Shown piece by piece: positions 1-8,235 of a stretch of DNA of 64,000 nt. The stretch is from contig NZ_JBBUTK010000003.1 of NCBI RefSeq assembly GCF_039592695.1, forward strand, positions 434,001-498,000, read 5' to 3'. A program made the translations under genes and the position numbers. Every line of letters starts with the position of its first letter. The first letter of the stretch is position 1. The notes beneath the pieces were generated by a model. It was not told the DNA's origin, did no database searches, and saw only the letters and a list, made by a program, of their open reading frames with translations. This stretch comes from Flagellimonas_A sp039592695 (GTDB lineage Bacteria; Bacteroidota; Bacteroidia; Flavobacteriales; Flavobacteriaceae).

Positions 1-870
1 CGGCTCAAAGGTGTATTGGTTAAAGGTCTTGACCAGCACATAATCTATTTTCGGCCCGACCGTGAGAGCGGTGTTTGAGGGCAACGTCCATGGGGTGGTG
101 GTCCAGGCCAAGAAAAAGGCAGTCCCTTTACCCCCTCCGCCTTCGGCACCTCCCCCAAGGGAGGAATCCACACCAAAGGCAGCCCACACAGATTTTGCTC
201 CCTCTCCTGAGAAGAGGGTTGGGGAGAGGCATTTAAACTGTGCCACCACCGTGGTATCGGTCACATCTTGATAGGTGCCCGGTTGGTTCAATTCGTGGGA
301 GCTTAGCCCCGTGCCCGCCTTTGGAGAATAGGGTTGTATCGTGTAGCCCTTATAAATCAGCTCCTTATCGTAAATCTGCTTGAGCAACCACCAGACCGAT
401 TCCATGTATTTGGGTTTGTAGGTGATGTAGGGATCATCCATGTCGACCCAATACCCCACTTTTTCGGTCATGTCATTCCACACATCGGTATAGCGCATCA
501 CCGCCTTTTTGCAGGCCTCGTTGTATTCTTCGATGGATATTTTCTTGCCAATATCTTCTTTGGTGATGCCCAATTCTTTCTCTACACCCAACTCGATAGG
601 GAGGCCATGGGTGTCCCATCCTGCCTTGCGCTTTACCTGAAACCCTTTCATAGTCTTGTACCGCGGAAAAATATCCTTAATGGTTCGGGCCATTACATGG
701 TGAATGCCGGGCATGCCATTGGCAGACGGGGGACCTTCATAGAAAACATAGCTTTCCTTTCCCTCTCGGGTAGACACGCTTTTTTCAAAGATGTCGTGCT
801 GCTTCCAGTGGGCCAAAACTTCCTCGGCCACTCTGGGCAAATCCAAACCCTTATATTCCCTAAACTTCAT
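1..870 (-). CDS. ileS: Isoleucyl-tRNA synthetase, N-terminal 290 residues (runs off the left edge)
   Basis: Class I aminoacyl-tRNA synthetase that charges tRNA-Ile in the cytoplasm. Only the first 290 codons are present; the frame is open to the window edge. The translation starts MKFREYKGLDLPRV and carries the HIGH-equivalent motif PSANGMPGIHH at about residues 48-58. It also shows KAGWDTHGLP (about 83-92) and the editing-domain entry AWTTTPWTLPSNTAL (about 255-269), all typical of Bacteroidota IleS. The ATG at 868-870 lies only 15 bp from a MITE-like repeat. Residues about 214-250 do not look like synthetase sequence: they are encoded by two in-frame copies of dispersed intergenic-type repeats (131-231), placed between the conserved VVAQFK and FFLAWTTTPW blocks. 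The gene identity is certain from the motifs; whether the insert is tolerated as a surface linker is inference. Confidence 0.95.
   Translation of the reverse strand, partial: MKFREYKGLDLPRVAEEVLAHWKQHDIFEKSVSTREGKESYVFYEGPPSANGMPGIHHVMARTIKDIFPRYKTMKGFQVKRKAGWDTHGLPIELGVEKELGITKEDIGKKISIEEYNEACKKAVMRYTDVWNDMTEKVGYWVDMDDPYITYKPKYMESVWWLLKQIYDKELIYKGYTIQPYSPKAGTGLSSHELNQPGTYQDVTDTTVVAQFKCLSPTLFSGEGAKSVWAAFGVDSSLGGGAEGGGGKGTAFFLAWTTTPWTLPSNTALTVGPKIDYVLVKTFNQYTFEP
131..231. repeat. Two dispersed repeats in frame inside ileS
   Basis: Bases 131-167 (core cctcccccaagggagg next to cgccttcggc) and 193-231 (core ctctcctgagaagaggg, then ttggggagagg) look like the G/C-rich palindromic repeats usually found between genes in Bacteroidota. 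Here they lie inside the ileS frame and encode a glycine/serine-rich stretch. The 113-nt region between the conserved blocks is a multiple of three minus the flanks, so the frame continues. The family name is not known to me; the assignment rests on resemblance only. Confidence 0.65.
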
Positions 871-885
871 GCCGCTATGCTTCTA

Positions 886-1017
886 AGAGACTGTTTGGAA
901 ATATCTCGATTATTTTCTTATAACCTCTTTTTGCGCATATTTTCGTTAAAATTTTGCCTCAATCTGCATCAAAAATAGGCTATCATAATTCTAACGTTAC
1001 ATTTCCAAACAGTCTCT
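886..1017. mobile_element. MITE-like element, 132 bp with 17-bp perfect terminal inverted repeats
   Basis: Bases 886-902 (agagactgtttggaaat) are repeated as an exact reverse complement at 1001-1017. The interior is A/T-rich and has no open frame of note. A related but decayed end (agagcctatttggaaat, then caattgttttcttatg) lies at 7389-7425, so the sequence is dispersed. No clear target duplication is visible. The element sits directly upstream of ileS; on the minus strand it contains TATTTTTG (977-970), a fit to the TAnnTTTG -7 box, so it may carry the ileS promoter (inference). Confidence 0.6.
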
Positions 1018-1147
1018 AAATTTACAAGTGTGCAAAATTAAGAATTTAGAGTGAAAATATCTTTGATAACATAGTAGATGTGATGGTAGAATAATCCATA
1101 CCAACACCAAATGCGTATATTTATCGAAACACTAAAACCACAAAAAA

Positions 1148-1480
1148 ATGAAAAAAGTAATTCTAGTATTTGCATTGGCTACACTAACATTCGGATTCCA
1201 GTCTTGTGAAGGATGTACGGACAAAATGAATGATGCCGCTGAAGAAACAGGAGACGCTCTAGAAGAAGCGGGCGAAAATCTTGAGGAAGCTGGTGAGAAT
1301 GCTGTTGATGCCATGAAAGAGGCCGGAGACAGTATGAAAGAAGCAGGTGAAGAAGCCATGGACAAGGCAGAAGAAACTGGTGAGAAAATGAAAGAAGGTG
1401 CCGAAAAAATGGGCGATGATGCCAAAAAAGCGGCAAATGACGCTGCCAAGAAGGTGGAAGAAGCCACTGACGACAATTAA
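1148..1480 (+). CDS. Small helical lipoprotein with alanine/glutamate/glycine repeats
   Basis: 110 aa. An N-terminal signal sequence ends in a probable lipobox (FQSC, Cys about 20), followed by a highly charged region built from loose repeats such as EEAGENLEEAGE, AMKEAGDSMKEAGEEAMDKAEE and EKMKEGAEKMGDD. The repeat is close to 11 residues, as in LEA or apolipoprotein-like amphipathic helices. It is predicted to be a membrane-anchored periplasmic or outer-membrane helical protein; the function is unknown. It is transcribed alone and is followed by a hairpin terminator. The repeat codons leave the opposite strand open across nearly the whole gene, which is a composition effect. A stress or envelope role is a guess from similarity to LEA-type repeats. 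Confidence 0.8.
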   Translation: MKKVILVFALATLTFGFQSCEGCTDKMNDAAEETGDALEEAGENLEEAGENAVDAMKEAGDSMKEAGEEAMDKAEETGEKMKEGAEKMGDDAKKAANDAAKKVEEATDDN

Positions 1481-1503
1481 GTCGAATTAGTACTATTTAT
1501 CAG

Positions 1504-1533
1504 AAGGCCCCGACTTTGAGTTGGGGCTTTTTA
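1504..1533. terminator. Bidirectional hairpin terminator
   Basis: GCCCCGAC and GTTGGGGC flank a five-base loop and are followed by TTTTTATTT on the plus strand. The site lies between the stop codons of the small lipoprotein (+) and the TonB receptor (-), so it can serve both. Confidence 0.7.
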
Positions 1534-1534
1534 T

Positions 1535-3949
1535 TTAGAAACGGTAACCCAGCCCTAAAATCAAATTGATACCGGGGGCCACTATACCCGATGAGTAGGT
1601 ACGATAACGTTGATCCGTGATGTTTTCTAAATTGAAGGAAGTCGTCAATGCATTCGAAATTTGATATTGTGACCGAAAATTCAAGGTGTACCAAGAAGGT
1701 GAAAATGGATTTCCGTTTTCATCGGCAGCATAGATAAAGGGCTTGTTGCGTTCGGTAAAGGCCAAATCTTCAAAAGGTATCTCACCGTTGTAATTCATGA
1801 AAAAATCCAACTTTAGTTTTTGGTTCTTCCAAAGAATATGGGCATCGGCAAAGGTAGGTGCCGCATGGCGGGCGGGTGAATCAGTGCCGTCGTCATCTTC
1901 TTCCACACCCTCGGTAAGGGTGAGGTTGCCCATAAAAGACCAGTTTTCATTAAAAAAGGCTTCCAAACCAAATTCGAATCCGTAAACATAGGCGCGGGCT
2001 GCGTTTTGAATGGCTTGCACATTGCTCAACTCGCCGTTGTAGATAATCTCACGCTGGCCATTGAATTCAAAATCCCTTCGCACCAAAGCATCCACCAAAT
2101 AACTGTAATAGGTTGAAGCCTTCAAGACCACTTTGTCATTGAAGTTTTTACGGATGCCAAAATCCACACTATAGGCATATTCGGGCACCAAATCAGGATT
2201 GGGCACCACCACGGAACCCGGTTCTGAATCAAAAACCTTTCCCACATCATCAATATTGGGGGCCCGAAAACCCGTGGATCCATTGAGGGTCAATTGCAAA
2301 TTTGCCGTAGGAAACCAACTCACGCCCAAACTACCCGTCAACGCTCCGGTGATTAAATCTGCCTCTTCAAAGGGAAAAGGAAAAAAAGTATCGTCAAACT
2401 GTGCATCGACCCAAACCTGACTGTAGCGCACCCCCGAAAGGAGCGTCAAATTCGGTTGTATTTGATATTCGCCATTGATGTAGCCCGCCAATGTCTGCCA
2501 CGTGGCCCCATCGGGGTAACGAGAGGCGGCGGCAGCGGTTTCGTTAGTTTCAATATTTTGTTGGCTACCCTGAGAATTGACTTTATTGAAGATATACTCC
2601 CCGCCATAGTACAATCGCAAATCACCGATTTTTTTGTTCTCAAAATCAAGATTGACAGAGAGCGCATTCACCCGCTCGCGATTGGTGAACTGTATTGGGT
2701 CTTGAAAATCACGGCTGTTGCGGCTTTCCTCAAAAAATTGGTAGGCCGTGGTCAGTTTGACCCCATCGTAGAATTTATTTCTTCCCTGTTTGGTAATCTG
2801 TAGATTGCCCATAAACCATCGCTGGGGACCGTAAAACCATTCTGCCGAACGCAGCCCCTCACCGTCACTGGTTGGCTGTATCAAACGATCGTACCGGTCA
2901 TAATCTGAAGTAGTGGAATAGTAAAGTCCCAAATCATACGTCCAATTTAAGTTTGGGCGATATTTCAGTTTATGGAGAAAGTTAATCTGGTCATAGCCCG
3001 AGGGCACTTGTTTTTTTGGATTTCCATTCTGCACCAGTTCATCTTGGCCGTTACGTCGAACGACCAGATTGTTCCTCAGATATGATTCTGGCCCATGGGA
3101 ACCCATACGCAAATCATCGAAATTATTGTATGAAAAACTGGTGTAGGAGGCCCAGGTCTGATGGCCCAGATTAAAATCGACATGTGCCGTATTCTCGAAA
3201 TTGGCCGAAGCAAAGCGATACGCAGCATTGCCAGAAACTGTTAAACTATCCGTATATGAAAACCTTGGCTCTTGTGTGAAAAAGTTCATGACCCCACCGA
3301 TGGCATCACTGCCATAAATGACCGACCCCGGGCCAAAAATCACTTCCGTATTCTTGACCGTAAAAGGGTCGATGTTGATTACATTTTGAACATTGCCACC
3401 CCTAAAAATAGCATTATTCATGCGTACCCCATCCACAGAAAGCAAAATGCGGTTGGTAGCAAACCCCCTGATCAAGGGGCTGCCACCCCCCAATTGGCTT
3501 TTTTGTACAAACACCTTACCGCTGCCCTGCAATAAATCTGCGGAGGTCTGTGGATTCATCAAAGCGATGCTCTGTGCATCTATGGAAACTATTTTTTGGG
3601 GAACATCCTTTCGTTGTTGCTGCCATTTTGATACCGACATGACCACTTCTTCCAACTGTTCAGCCTTTAAGTTTAAATAAACGCGATAGCCTTTGTTGGC
3701 CAGTTTGTTTTTGGTTGTCCTCAACTCTTCGTAACTGATGTGGCGAAATATGATACGTTCGTTGCCACTGAATTTTGAGAGGTCGGCCCTGCCATCAAAA
3801 TCGGTAATCGTGGTCTTTGATTTATCTGCATTGAAAATGGCCACGTTCACCACTGGAGTACCCGAATCAATATCAAGAACCGTAATTTCTTGAGCGAAAC
3901 CCAGTATCGAAAAAAGAAAAAAAAGGATGATACAGATATGTCTGTGCAT
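1535..3949 (-). CDS. TonB-dependent outer-membrane receptor (hemoglobin/heme-receptor type)
   Basis: About 804 aa from the chosen Met (MHRHICII), followed by a signal peptide ending near GFAQ. The order is signal peptide, a carboxypeptidase-regulatory-like beta domain (about 20-110), plug domain (about 115-240, with GSPLIRGFATNRILLSVDGVR and the FGPGSVIYGSDAIGG motif) and a C-terminal beta-barrel ending in Phe. The plug motif is typical of the TonB-hemoglobin/transferrin/lactoferrin group and of vitamin or siderophore receptors, so an iron or heme ligand is likely but not shown. An upstream ATG at 3967 would overlap recO by 17 bp; the later ATG gives a better signal peptide. It lies directly after recO on the same strand and may be read through from it. 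Confidence 0.9.
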   Translation of the reverse strand: MHRHICIILFFLFSILGFAQEITVLDIDSGTPVVNVAIFNADKSKTTITDFDGRADLSKFSGNERIIFRHISYEELRTTKNKLANKGYRVYLNLKAEQLEEVVMSVSKWQQQRKDVPQKIVSIDAQSIALMNPQTSADLLQGSGKVFVQKSQLGGGSPLIRGFATNRILLSVDGVRMNNAIFRGGNVQNVINIDPFTVKNTEVIFGPGSVIYGSDAIGGVMNFFTQEPRFSYTDSLTVSGNAAYRFASANFENTAHVDFNLGHQTWASYTSFSYNNFDDLRMGSHGPESYLRNNLVVRRNGQDELVQNGNPKKQVPSGYDQINFLHKLKYRPNLNWTYDLGLYYSTTSDYDRYDRLIQPTSDGEGLRSAEWFYGPQRWFMGNLQITKQGRNKFYDGVKLTTAYQFFEESRNSRDFQDPIQFTNRERVNALSVNLDFENKKIGDLRLYYGGEYIFNKVNSQGSQQNIETNETAAAASRYPDGATWQTLAGYINGEYQIQPNLTLLSGVRYSQVWVDAQFDDTFFPFPFEEADLITGALTGSLGVSWFPTANLQLTLNGSTGFRAPNIDDVGKVFDSEPGSVVVPNPDLVPEYAYSVDFGIRKNFNDKVVLKASTYYSYLVDALVRRDFEFNGQREIIYNGELSNVQAIQNAARAYVYGFEFGLEAFFNENWSFMGNLTLTEGVEEDDDGTDSPARHAAPTFADAHILWKNQKLKLDFFMNYNGEIPFEDLAFTERNKPFIYAADENGNPFSPSWYTLNFRSQYQISNALTTSFNLENITDQRYRTYSSGIVAPGINLILGLGYRF

Positions 3950-3950
3950 A

Positions 3951-4670
3951 CTAGTTGAAAACGGCATTTAAAACACCCAGAGACTTGGGTTTTCTGAATC
4001 CGTGCAAATGTAGCCCAAAATAGAGAACTACCTTGGCCAACAGCTCTTGACGGTCTTTTCTGGTCATGTGTACTGTCTTCAATACATCAAAATTTATGCC
4101 CAAAAAGTGTTTGAAGTTTTCAAGTGTTTTTCCCTCCAAAATCGGGTTTAACGATGGTGCGTTGATGAACATGCCCTCTTGAAGGTCAAAATAGCTGGCA
4201 TTTTTGTACTCATTATCAGGATAAAAGCCCAGATATTTTGTCAGGTTCAGTAAAAAGAGAATATGAAAATTGGGCTCTGGGTCACTGTGGTCTAGCCAGT
4301 CAAGAGCATATTGCAAATAATGGAACAATCCTGTATCACTGCCTTGTTCCTGAACACTGTTCGAGAGCATTTCAGCTAGAAAAAGCACCATGCTGTTCTT
4401 CAGAATATCAGTATGCAACGTCTTGTAGGGATGGATGGGCTTGGCCTCACGAATGGTTTCCAAAGTACCCTTGTTCTTGTGATTGGCAATAAGCTCCAGC
4501 TGCATTAACGGTTGAAAATATGCGGTTTTCAGTTTGCCCCTTTTTGAGGAAAGTATCCCTTTGAGCAAATATGATTTGAGGCCGTCAGACTCTGTAAAGG
4601 CTTTGACAATGAGACTGGTATCACCGTATTTGAGTGACGAGAACACGATGGCCTTGGTAGTGACTTGCAT
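3951..4670 (-). CDS. recO: DNA repair protein RecO
   Basis: 239 aa. RecO works in the RecFOR pathway, loading RecA on SSB-coated gapped DNA in the cytoplasm. The start MQVTTKAIVFSSLKYGDTSLIVKAFTE is the typical RecO OB-fold beginning (about 1-80); the helical C-terminal domain follows. Bacteroidota RecO often lacks the zinc-finger cysteines seen in other bacteria, and none are visible here. The stop codon is next to the preferred start of the TonB receptor gene. A palindromic repeat separates it from gdhA upstream. Confidence 0.92.
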   Translation of the reverse strand: MQVTTKAIVFSSLKYGDTSLIVKAFTESDGLKSYLLKGILSSKRGKLKTAYFQPLMQLELIANHKNKGTLETIREAKPIHPYKTLHTDILKNSMVLFLAEMLSNSVQEQGSDTGLFHYLQYALDWLDHSDPEPNFHILFLLNLTKYLGFYPDNEYKNASYFDLQEGMFINAPSLNPILEGKTLENFKHFLGINFDVLKTVHMTRKDRQELLAKVVLYFGLHLHGFRKPKSLGVLNAVFN

Positions 4671-4684
4671 TTTTCAAAGATAAA

Positions 4685-4717
4685 AGACCTTCAAGGTTTC
4701 GAAAACCATGAAGGTCT
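4685..4717. repeat. Palindromic repeat acting as terminator, 'AGACCTTCAAGGTTT' type
   Basis: AGACCTTCAAGGTTT (4685-4699) pairs with AAAACCATGAAGGTCT (4702-4717), with one mismatch. T-rich tracts follow on both strands. The site lies between the gdhA stop and the recO start, both on the minus strand, so it can end gdhA transcripts. The same design (ACCT..CAGGTTTTGAAAACCTG..AGGT) is found at 32377-32405. Confidence 0.7.
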
Positions 4718-4745
4718 AGGCTGTTATTTTTTAACTCTAGGAAGC

Positions 4746-6089
4746 TTAAATCACCCCCTGTGCCAACATCGCATCGGCAACCTTTACAAAGCCAGCAATA
4801 TTGGCTCCCTTGACGTAATTGCAATAGCCGTCTTCTTCCTTACCATATTCAATGCAAGAATCATGTATATCTTCCATGATAGCTTTTAAGCGTTCATCGA
4901 CTTCTTTACGTGTCCAGCTGATGCGGAGCGAGTTCTGTGACATTTCCAGTCCCGAGGTGGCCACACCCCCTGCATTGGAAGCCTTACCAGGGGCAAATAA
5001 AATCTTTGCTTCATGAAATGCATGTATCGCTTCGGGAGTAGACGGCATATTTGCACCCTCGGAAACGACCGTACAGCCATTCTTCAGCAACATTTTTGCA
5101 TGCTCACCATTCAATTCGTTTTGCGTTGCACAGGGCAGGGCCACATCGCAGGGCACTTCCCAAGGGGCTACGCCTTTTTTATATTCGGCATTAGGATATT
5201 GCTTCACATATTCTGAAATGCGTCCACGACGGTTGTTCTTTAAATCCATCACCCATTTCAGTTTTTCCTCATCAATTCCATCCTTGTCATAAATATGCCC
5301 GCCTGAATCGGAAAGGGTCAAGACCTTACCACCCAATTGCAATACTTTTTCAGCGGCATACTGAGCGACATTTCCAGAACCGGAAATCACGACATTCTTA
5401 CCTTTAAAGGAATCATTTTTGGTCTTCAACATGCTATCGGCAAAATACACCGTTCCATATCCCGTAGCCTCTGGACGAATCAACGAACCACCCCAAGACA
5501 TTCCTTTCCCGGTCAAAACCCCGGTAAATTCATTTCGAATTTTTTTATAGGCCCCGAAAAGAAATCCGATTTCACGAGCACCCACGCCGATGTCACCTGC
5601 AGGGACGTCAGTGTTCGGGCCAATGTGCCTGCACAGTTCGAGCATGAAAGAATGGCAAAAACGCATCACCTCATCGTCTGATTTTCCTTTGGGGTCAAAA
5701 TCAGAACCGCCTTTACCACCACCCATCGGCAATGTGGTCAGACTGTTCTTGAACACCTGTTCAAAGGCCAAAAACTTCAAAACACTCGCATTTACGGTTG
5801 GGTGAAATCGAAGCCCGCCTTTATATGGCCCAATGGCCGAGTTCATCTGAATTCGATACCCACGGTTCACATGAATTTCACCGTCATCGTCAACCCATGC
5901 CACACGAAACGAAATCAGCCGTTCTGGTTCGACCATGCGCAACAAAATATTTTTACCGTTGTAAATCTCGTGTTTGGCGATGTAGGGAATTACCGTTTCG
6001 GCCACTTCTTGTACCGCTTGGATGAATTCAGGTTCATGACCGTTTCTGGTCTTGACCTCATCCATAAATACTTTGATTTTTTCTTCCAT
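4746..6089 (-). CDS. gdhA: NADP-type glutamate dehydrogenase
   Basis: 447 aa, the usual length for hexameric bacterial GDH. It interconverts 2-oxoglutarate plus ammonium and glutamate, the assimilatory route. Motifs: PYKGGLRFHP (about 97-106, substrate-binding Lys region), PMGGGKGGSDFDPKG (about 130-144, catalytic Lys) and the C-terminal Rossmann domain with ISGSGNVAQYAAEK (about 243-256). The subfamily I features (start with EEKIKVFMDEVKTRNGHEPEF) favour NADPH use. It is a single gene with its own promoter-like box upstream and a hairpin downstream. Confidence 0.95.
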   Translation of the reverse strand: MEEKIKVFMDEVKTRNGHEPEFIQAVQEVAETVIPYIAKHEIYNGKNILLRMVEPERLISFRVAWVDDDGEIHVNRGYRIQMNSAIGPYKGGLRFHPTVNASVLKFLAFEQVFKNSLTTLPMGGGKGGSDFDPKGKSDDEVMRFCHSFMLELCRHIGPNTDVPAGDIGVGAREIGFLFGAYKKIRNEFTGVLTGKGMSWGGSLIRPEATGYGTVYFADSMLKTKNDSFKGKNVVISGSGNVAQYAAEKVLQLGGKVLTLSDSGGHIYDKDGIDEEKLKWVMDLKNNRRGRISEYVKQYPNAEYKKGVAPWEVPCDVALPCATQNELNGEHAKMLLKNGCTVVSEGANMPSTPEAIHAFHEAKILFAPGKASNAGGVATSGLEMSQNSLRISWTRKEVDERLKAIMEDIHDSCIEYGKEEDGYCNYVKGANIAGFVKVADAMLAQGVI

Positions 6090-6136
6090 TGGGATAGGAT
6101 ATGTGCTGTTAAATTATTGAATTAGGAATTTAAAGT

Positions 6137-6144
6137 CAAAATTA
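6137..6144 (-). promoter_or_regulatory. -7 box (TAATTTTG) upstream of gdhA
   Basis: On the minus strand TAATTTTG matches the Bacteroidota -7 consensus TAnnTTTG, about 48 bp before the gdhA ATG. No convincing -33 TTTG was found at the right distance. The 107-bp gap it sits in holds nothing else visible. Confidence 0.35.
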
Positions 6145-6195
6145 TGCTATTTACATAATTTGGGGGATTGATTTTTAAAAATATTTTGAAGCCCA

Positions 6196-7350
6196 TTATC
6201 CTATTGCTTGTTCTAGGTCTGCCATCAAATCGTCAGCATCCTCAATGCCCACACTCAACCGAATCAGCGAATCGACAACACCACTTTTTTCACGCTCCTC
6301 TTTGGGTATGCTCGCATGGGTCATACTTGCCGGGTGGCCTGCCAAACTTTCTACACCGCCCAACGATTCAGCCAGGGTAAAGACCTCTAATTTTTCAACG
6401 ATTTTGACCGCATCTTCAAATGAGCTTCCTTTAGGGATAAAGGAAATCATGCCCCCAAAACCTTTCATCTGGCTTTTGGCGATATCATGGTTGGGATGGT
6501 CTTCAAAGCCCGGCCAATACACTTTCTCGATTTTTGGATGCTTTTTCAAATAGTTTGCAATGGCTTCCCCATTTTCGCAGTGGCGCTGCATACGAACATG
6601 TAGCGTCTTGATACCACGGAGCACCAAAAAACTGTCCATAGGTCCGCAGACGGCCCCGCTCGCATTTTGGATGAAGTAAAGCTTGTCTGCAAGTTCTTTA
6701 TCCTTTACCACCAAAGCACCGACAACCACATCGCTATGGCCTCCCAAATACTTGGTCGCTGAATGCATCACGATGTCGGCACCAAGATTCAATGGTTGTT
6801 GTAGGTAAGGTGTCGCAAACGTATTGTCAACGGCCAATAGAACACTGTGTTCTTTTGCCAAACCTGCAACAGCCTTTAAATCAACCACGTTCATCATGGG
6901 GTTGGTCGGGGTCTCTACCCAAATCAGTTTGGTCTTTTCATTGATTTTTTCTTCAATCGCAGCAACATTCTGCATCCCCACAAAATGAAAGGTGATGCCA
7001 TACTTTTCAAAGATTTGACGAAAGATGCGGTAACTGCCCCCATACAAATCGTTGGTGGACACCACCTCATCCCCAGGATTCAATAATTTGATGACTGCAT
7101 CCATCGCGGAAAGTCCACTGGCAAAAGCCAGTCCAAAATTTCCATTTTCGATGCTGGCCAGTGCATTTTCCAAAGCGGTTCGCGTTGGGTTAGCACTGCG
7201 CGAATATTCATAGCCTTGATGCCCACCAGGAGTGGTCTGTGCATAGGTCGAGGTTTGGTAAATAGGTGGCATTACGGCCCCATAAGCTTTATCGGGCTGT
7301 TGCCCGCCGTGAATGGTTTTGCTATTGAATTTTAAGTCTTTTTTGCTCAT
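6196..7350 (-). CDS. Cystathionine gamma-synthase / gamma-lyase family PLP enzyme
   Basis: 384 aa Cys/Met-metabolism PLP enzyme of the trans-sulfuration pathway. Visible motifs: substrate and PLP phosphate region YEYSRSANPTR (about 48-58), FASGLSAMDAV (about 76-86), and the PLP lysine in SATKYLGGHSDVV (about 198-210). The family includes synthases (metB) and lyases (metC, mccB) that cannot be separated on sequence inspection alone; in Flavobacteriaceae this gene is usually called cystathionine gamma-synthase. It is monocistronic; no SAM riboswitch is seen upstream (7351-7436 holds only a decayed repeat end). Confidence 0.88.
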   Translation of the reverse strand: MSKKDLKFNSKTIHGGQQPDKAYGAVMPPIYQTSTYAQTTPGGHQGYEYSRSANPTRTALENALASIENGNFGLAFASGLSAMDAVIKLLNPGDEVVSTNDLYGGSYRIFRQIFEKYGITFHFVGMQNVAAIEEKINEKTKLIWVETPTNPMMNVVDLKAVAGLAKEHSVLLAVDNTFATPYLQQPLNLGADIVMHSATKYLGGHSDVVVGALVVKDKELADKLYFIQNASGAVCGPMDSFLVLRGIKTLHVRMQRHCENGEAIANYLKKHPKIEKVYWPGFEDHPNHDIAKSQMKGFGGMISFIPKGSSFEDAVKIVEKLEVFTLAESLGGVESLAGHPASMTHASIPKEEREKSGVVDSLIRLSVGIEDADDLMADLEQAIG

Positions 7351-7388
7351 TTTGTATAATTGTTGTGCAAAGGTATCGTTATTGTTTT

Positions 7389-7425
7389 AGAGCCTATTTG
7401 GAAATTTATCAATTGTTTTCTTATG
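7389..7425. repeat. Decayed copy of the 886-1017 MITE-like end
   Basis: agagcctatttggaaat (7389-7405) differs at two positions from the inverted-repeat end at 886-902. The following caattgttttcttatg resembles the inner sequence of the same element (cgattattttcttata). No second end is found nearby, so it is a solo end or remnant. It lies 12 bp upstream of the lipoprotein start at 7437. Confidence 0.5.
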
Positions 7426-7436
7426 CCCCTGCTTTC

Positions 7437-8189
7437 ATGAAAAAAATTACGTTTTGTCTGTTGCTGTTGCTTGCCATTGGTTGCGAAAAAAAAGAAAAAC
7501 TTACGTTTGAAACCATGACGTTGACCAACGAAGGCTGTAGTGACTGCCCGGCGATGGTGATCAAAATTCCCAAAGTGTTGAGTGAGAACAAGGTGGCCCA
7601 AACCATCAACACCGCTTTACGTGAAGAGATCATCTATTCTTTGAGTTTTGAGGATGAAAATGACGCTTCAGATATTGAAGGGGCCATGGACTCTTTTACT
7701 GCTGAGTATCATAAAATGAAGAGTGAATTCCCCGATATGGCGAGCCTCTCAGAATGGGAAGCAGAAATCAAAGCCGAGGTCATTTATGAAGATAAAAGTC
7801 TCGTCACCATTCAACTCAATGGGTACACCTACACGGGCGGCGCCCACGGTTACGGGTATACCACATATCTAAATTTTGATAAAGATAAGGGGGAAGAGCT
7901 TGACAATTGGCAGCTTTTCAAAGACCTAGAGGGTTTTACAACATTGGCAGAAACCAAATTCAGAAGCGAGCAGGACATTCCCAAAAATGGAGACATCAAT
8001 ACAACAGGCTTCATGTTTGAAAAAAACCAATTTCACCTTGCAGATAATATCGGATTCACTCCCGAAGGGCTCCAGATGGTCTACAACCAATACGAGGTGG
8101 CGTCGTATGCCGATGGACCTATACTACTCACCATTTCTTTTGATGAAGCCAATCCGTTCTTGAAAAAAACCTTCCAGCCAAAGTTGTAG
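7437..8189 (+). CDS. Lipoprotein with DUF4163 and DUF3298 (RsiV-like) domains
   Basis: 250 aa from the ATG at 7437. The signal peptide ends in a lipobox (AIGC, Cys about 16). The region about 30-120 fits DUF4163 and about 130-245 fits DUF3298, with NGYTYTGGAHGYGYTTYLNFD as the hallmark. This domain pair is found in the anti-sigma factor RsiV, where it binds lysozyme, but the Bacteroidota proteins are free-standing lipoproteins of unknown role. A longer reading from 7365 is rejected because it would put 24 residues from the repeat region before the signal peptide. It is transcribed divergently from the PLP enzyme. Confidence 0.85.
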   Translation: MKKITFCLLLLLAIGCEKKEKLTFETMTLTNEGCSDCPAMVIKIPKVLSENKVAQTINTALREEIIYSLSFEDENDASDIEGAMDSFTAEYHKMKSEFPDMASLSEWEAEIKAEVIYEDKSLVTIQLNGYTYTGGAHGYGYTTYLNFDKDKGEELDNWQLFKDLEGFTTLAETKFRSEQDIPKNGDINTTGFMFEKNQFHLADNIGFTPEGLQMVYNQYEVASYADGPILLTISFDEANPFLKKTFQPKL

Positions 8190-8235
8190 TTCTCAAGAAA
8201 TGGAGGTTTTTAATGTTAAACATATCTAATTTTTT

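Noticed and set aside
334..978. 214-codon plus-strand frame
   Set aside because: It is the complement of the ileS N-terminal region, where the minus-strand frame has clear synthetase motifs.
1132..1476. Long open frames on the minus strand opposite the small lipoprotein
   Set aside because: They are Ser/Ala-rich antisense products of the Glu/Ala/Gly repeat codons; no signal, domain or promoter supports them.
7351..7436. SAM riboswitch before the cystathionine gamma-synthase gene
   Set aside because: No paired stem pattern was found; the region contains only a decayed repeat end and A/T-rich sequence.
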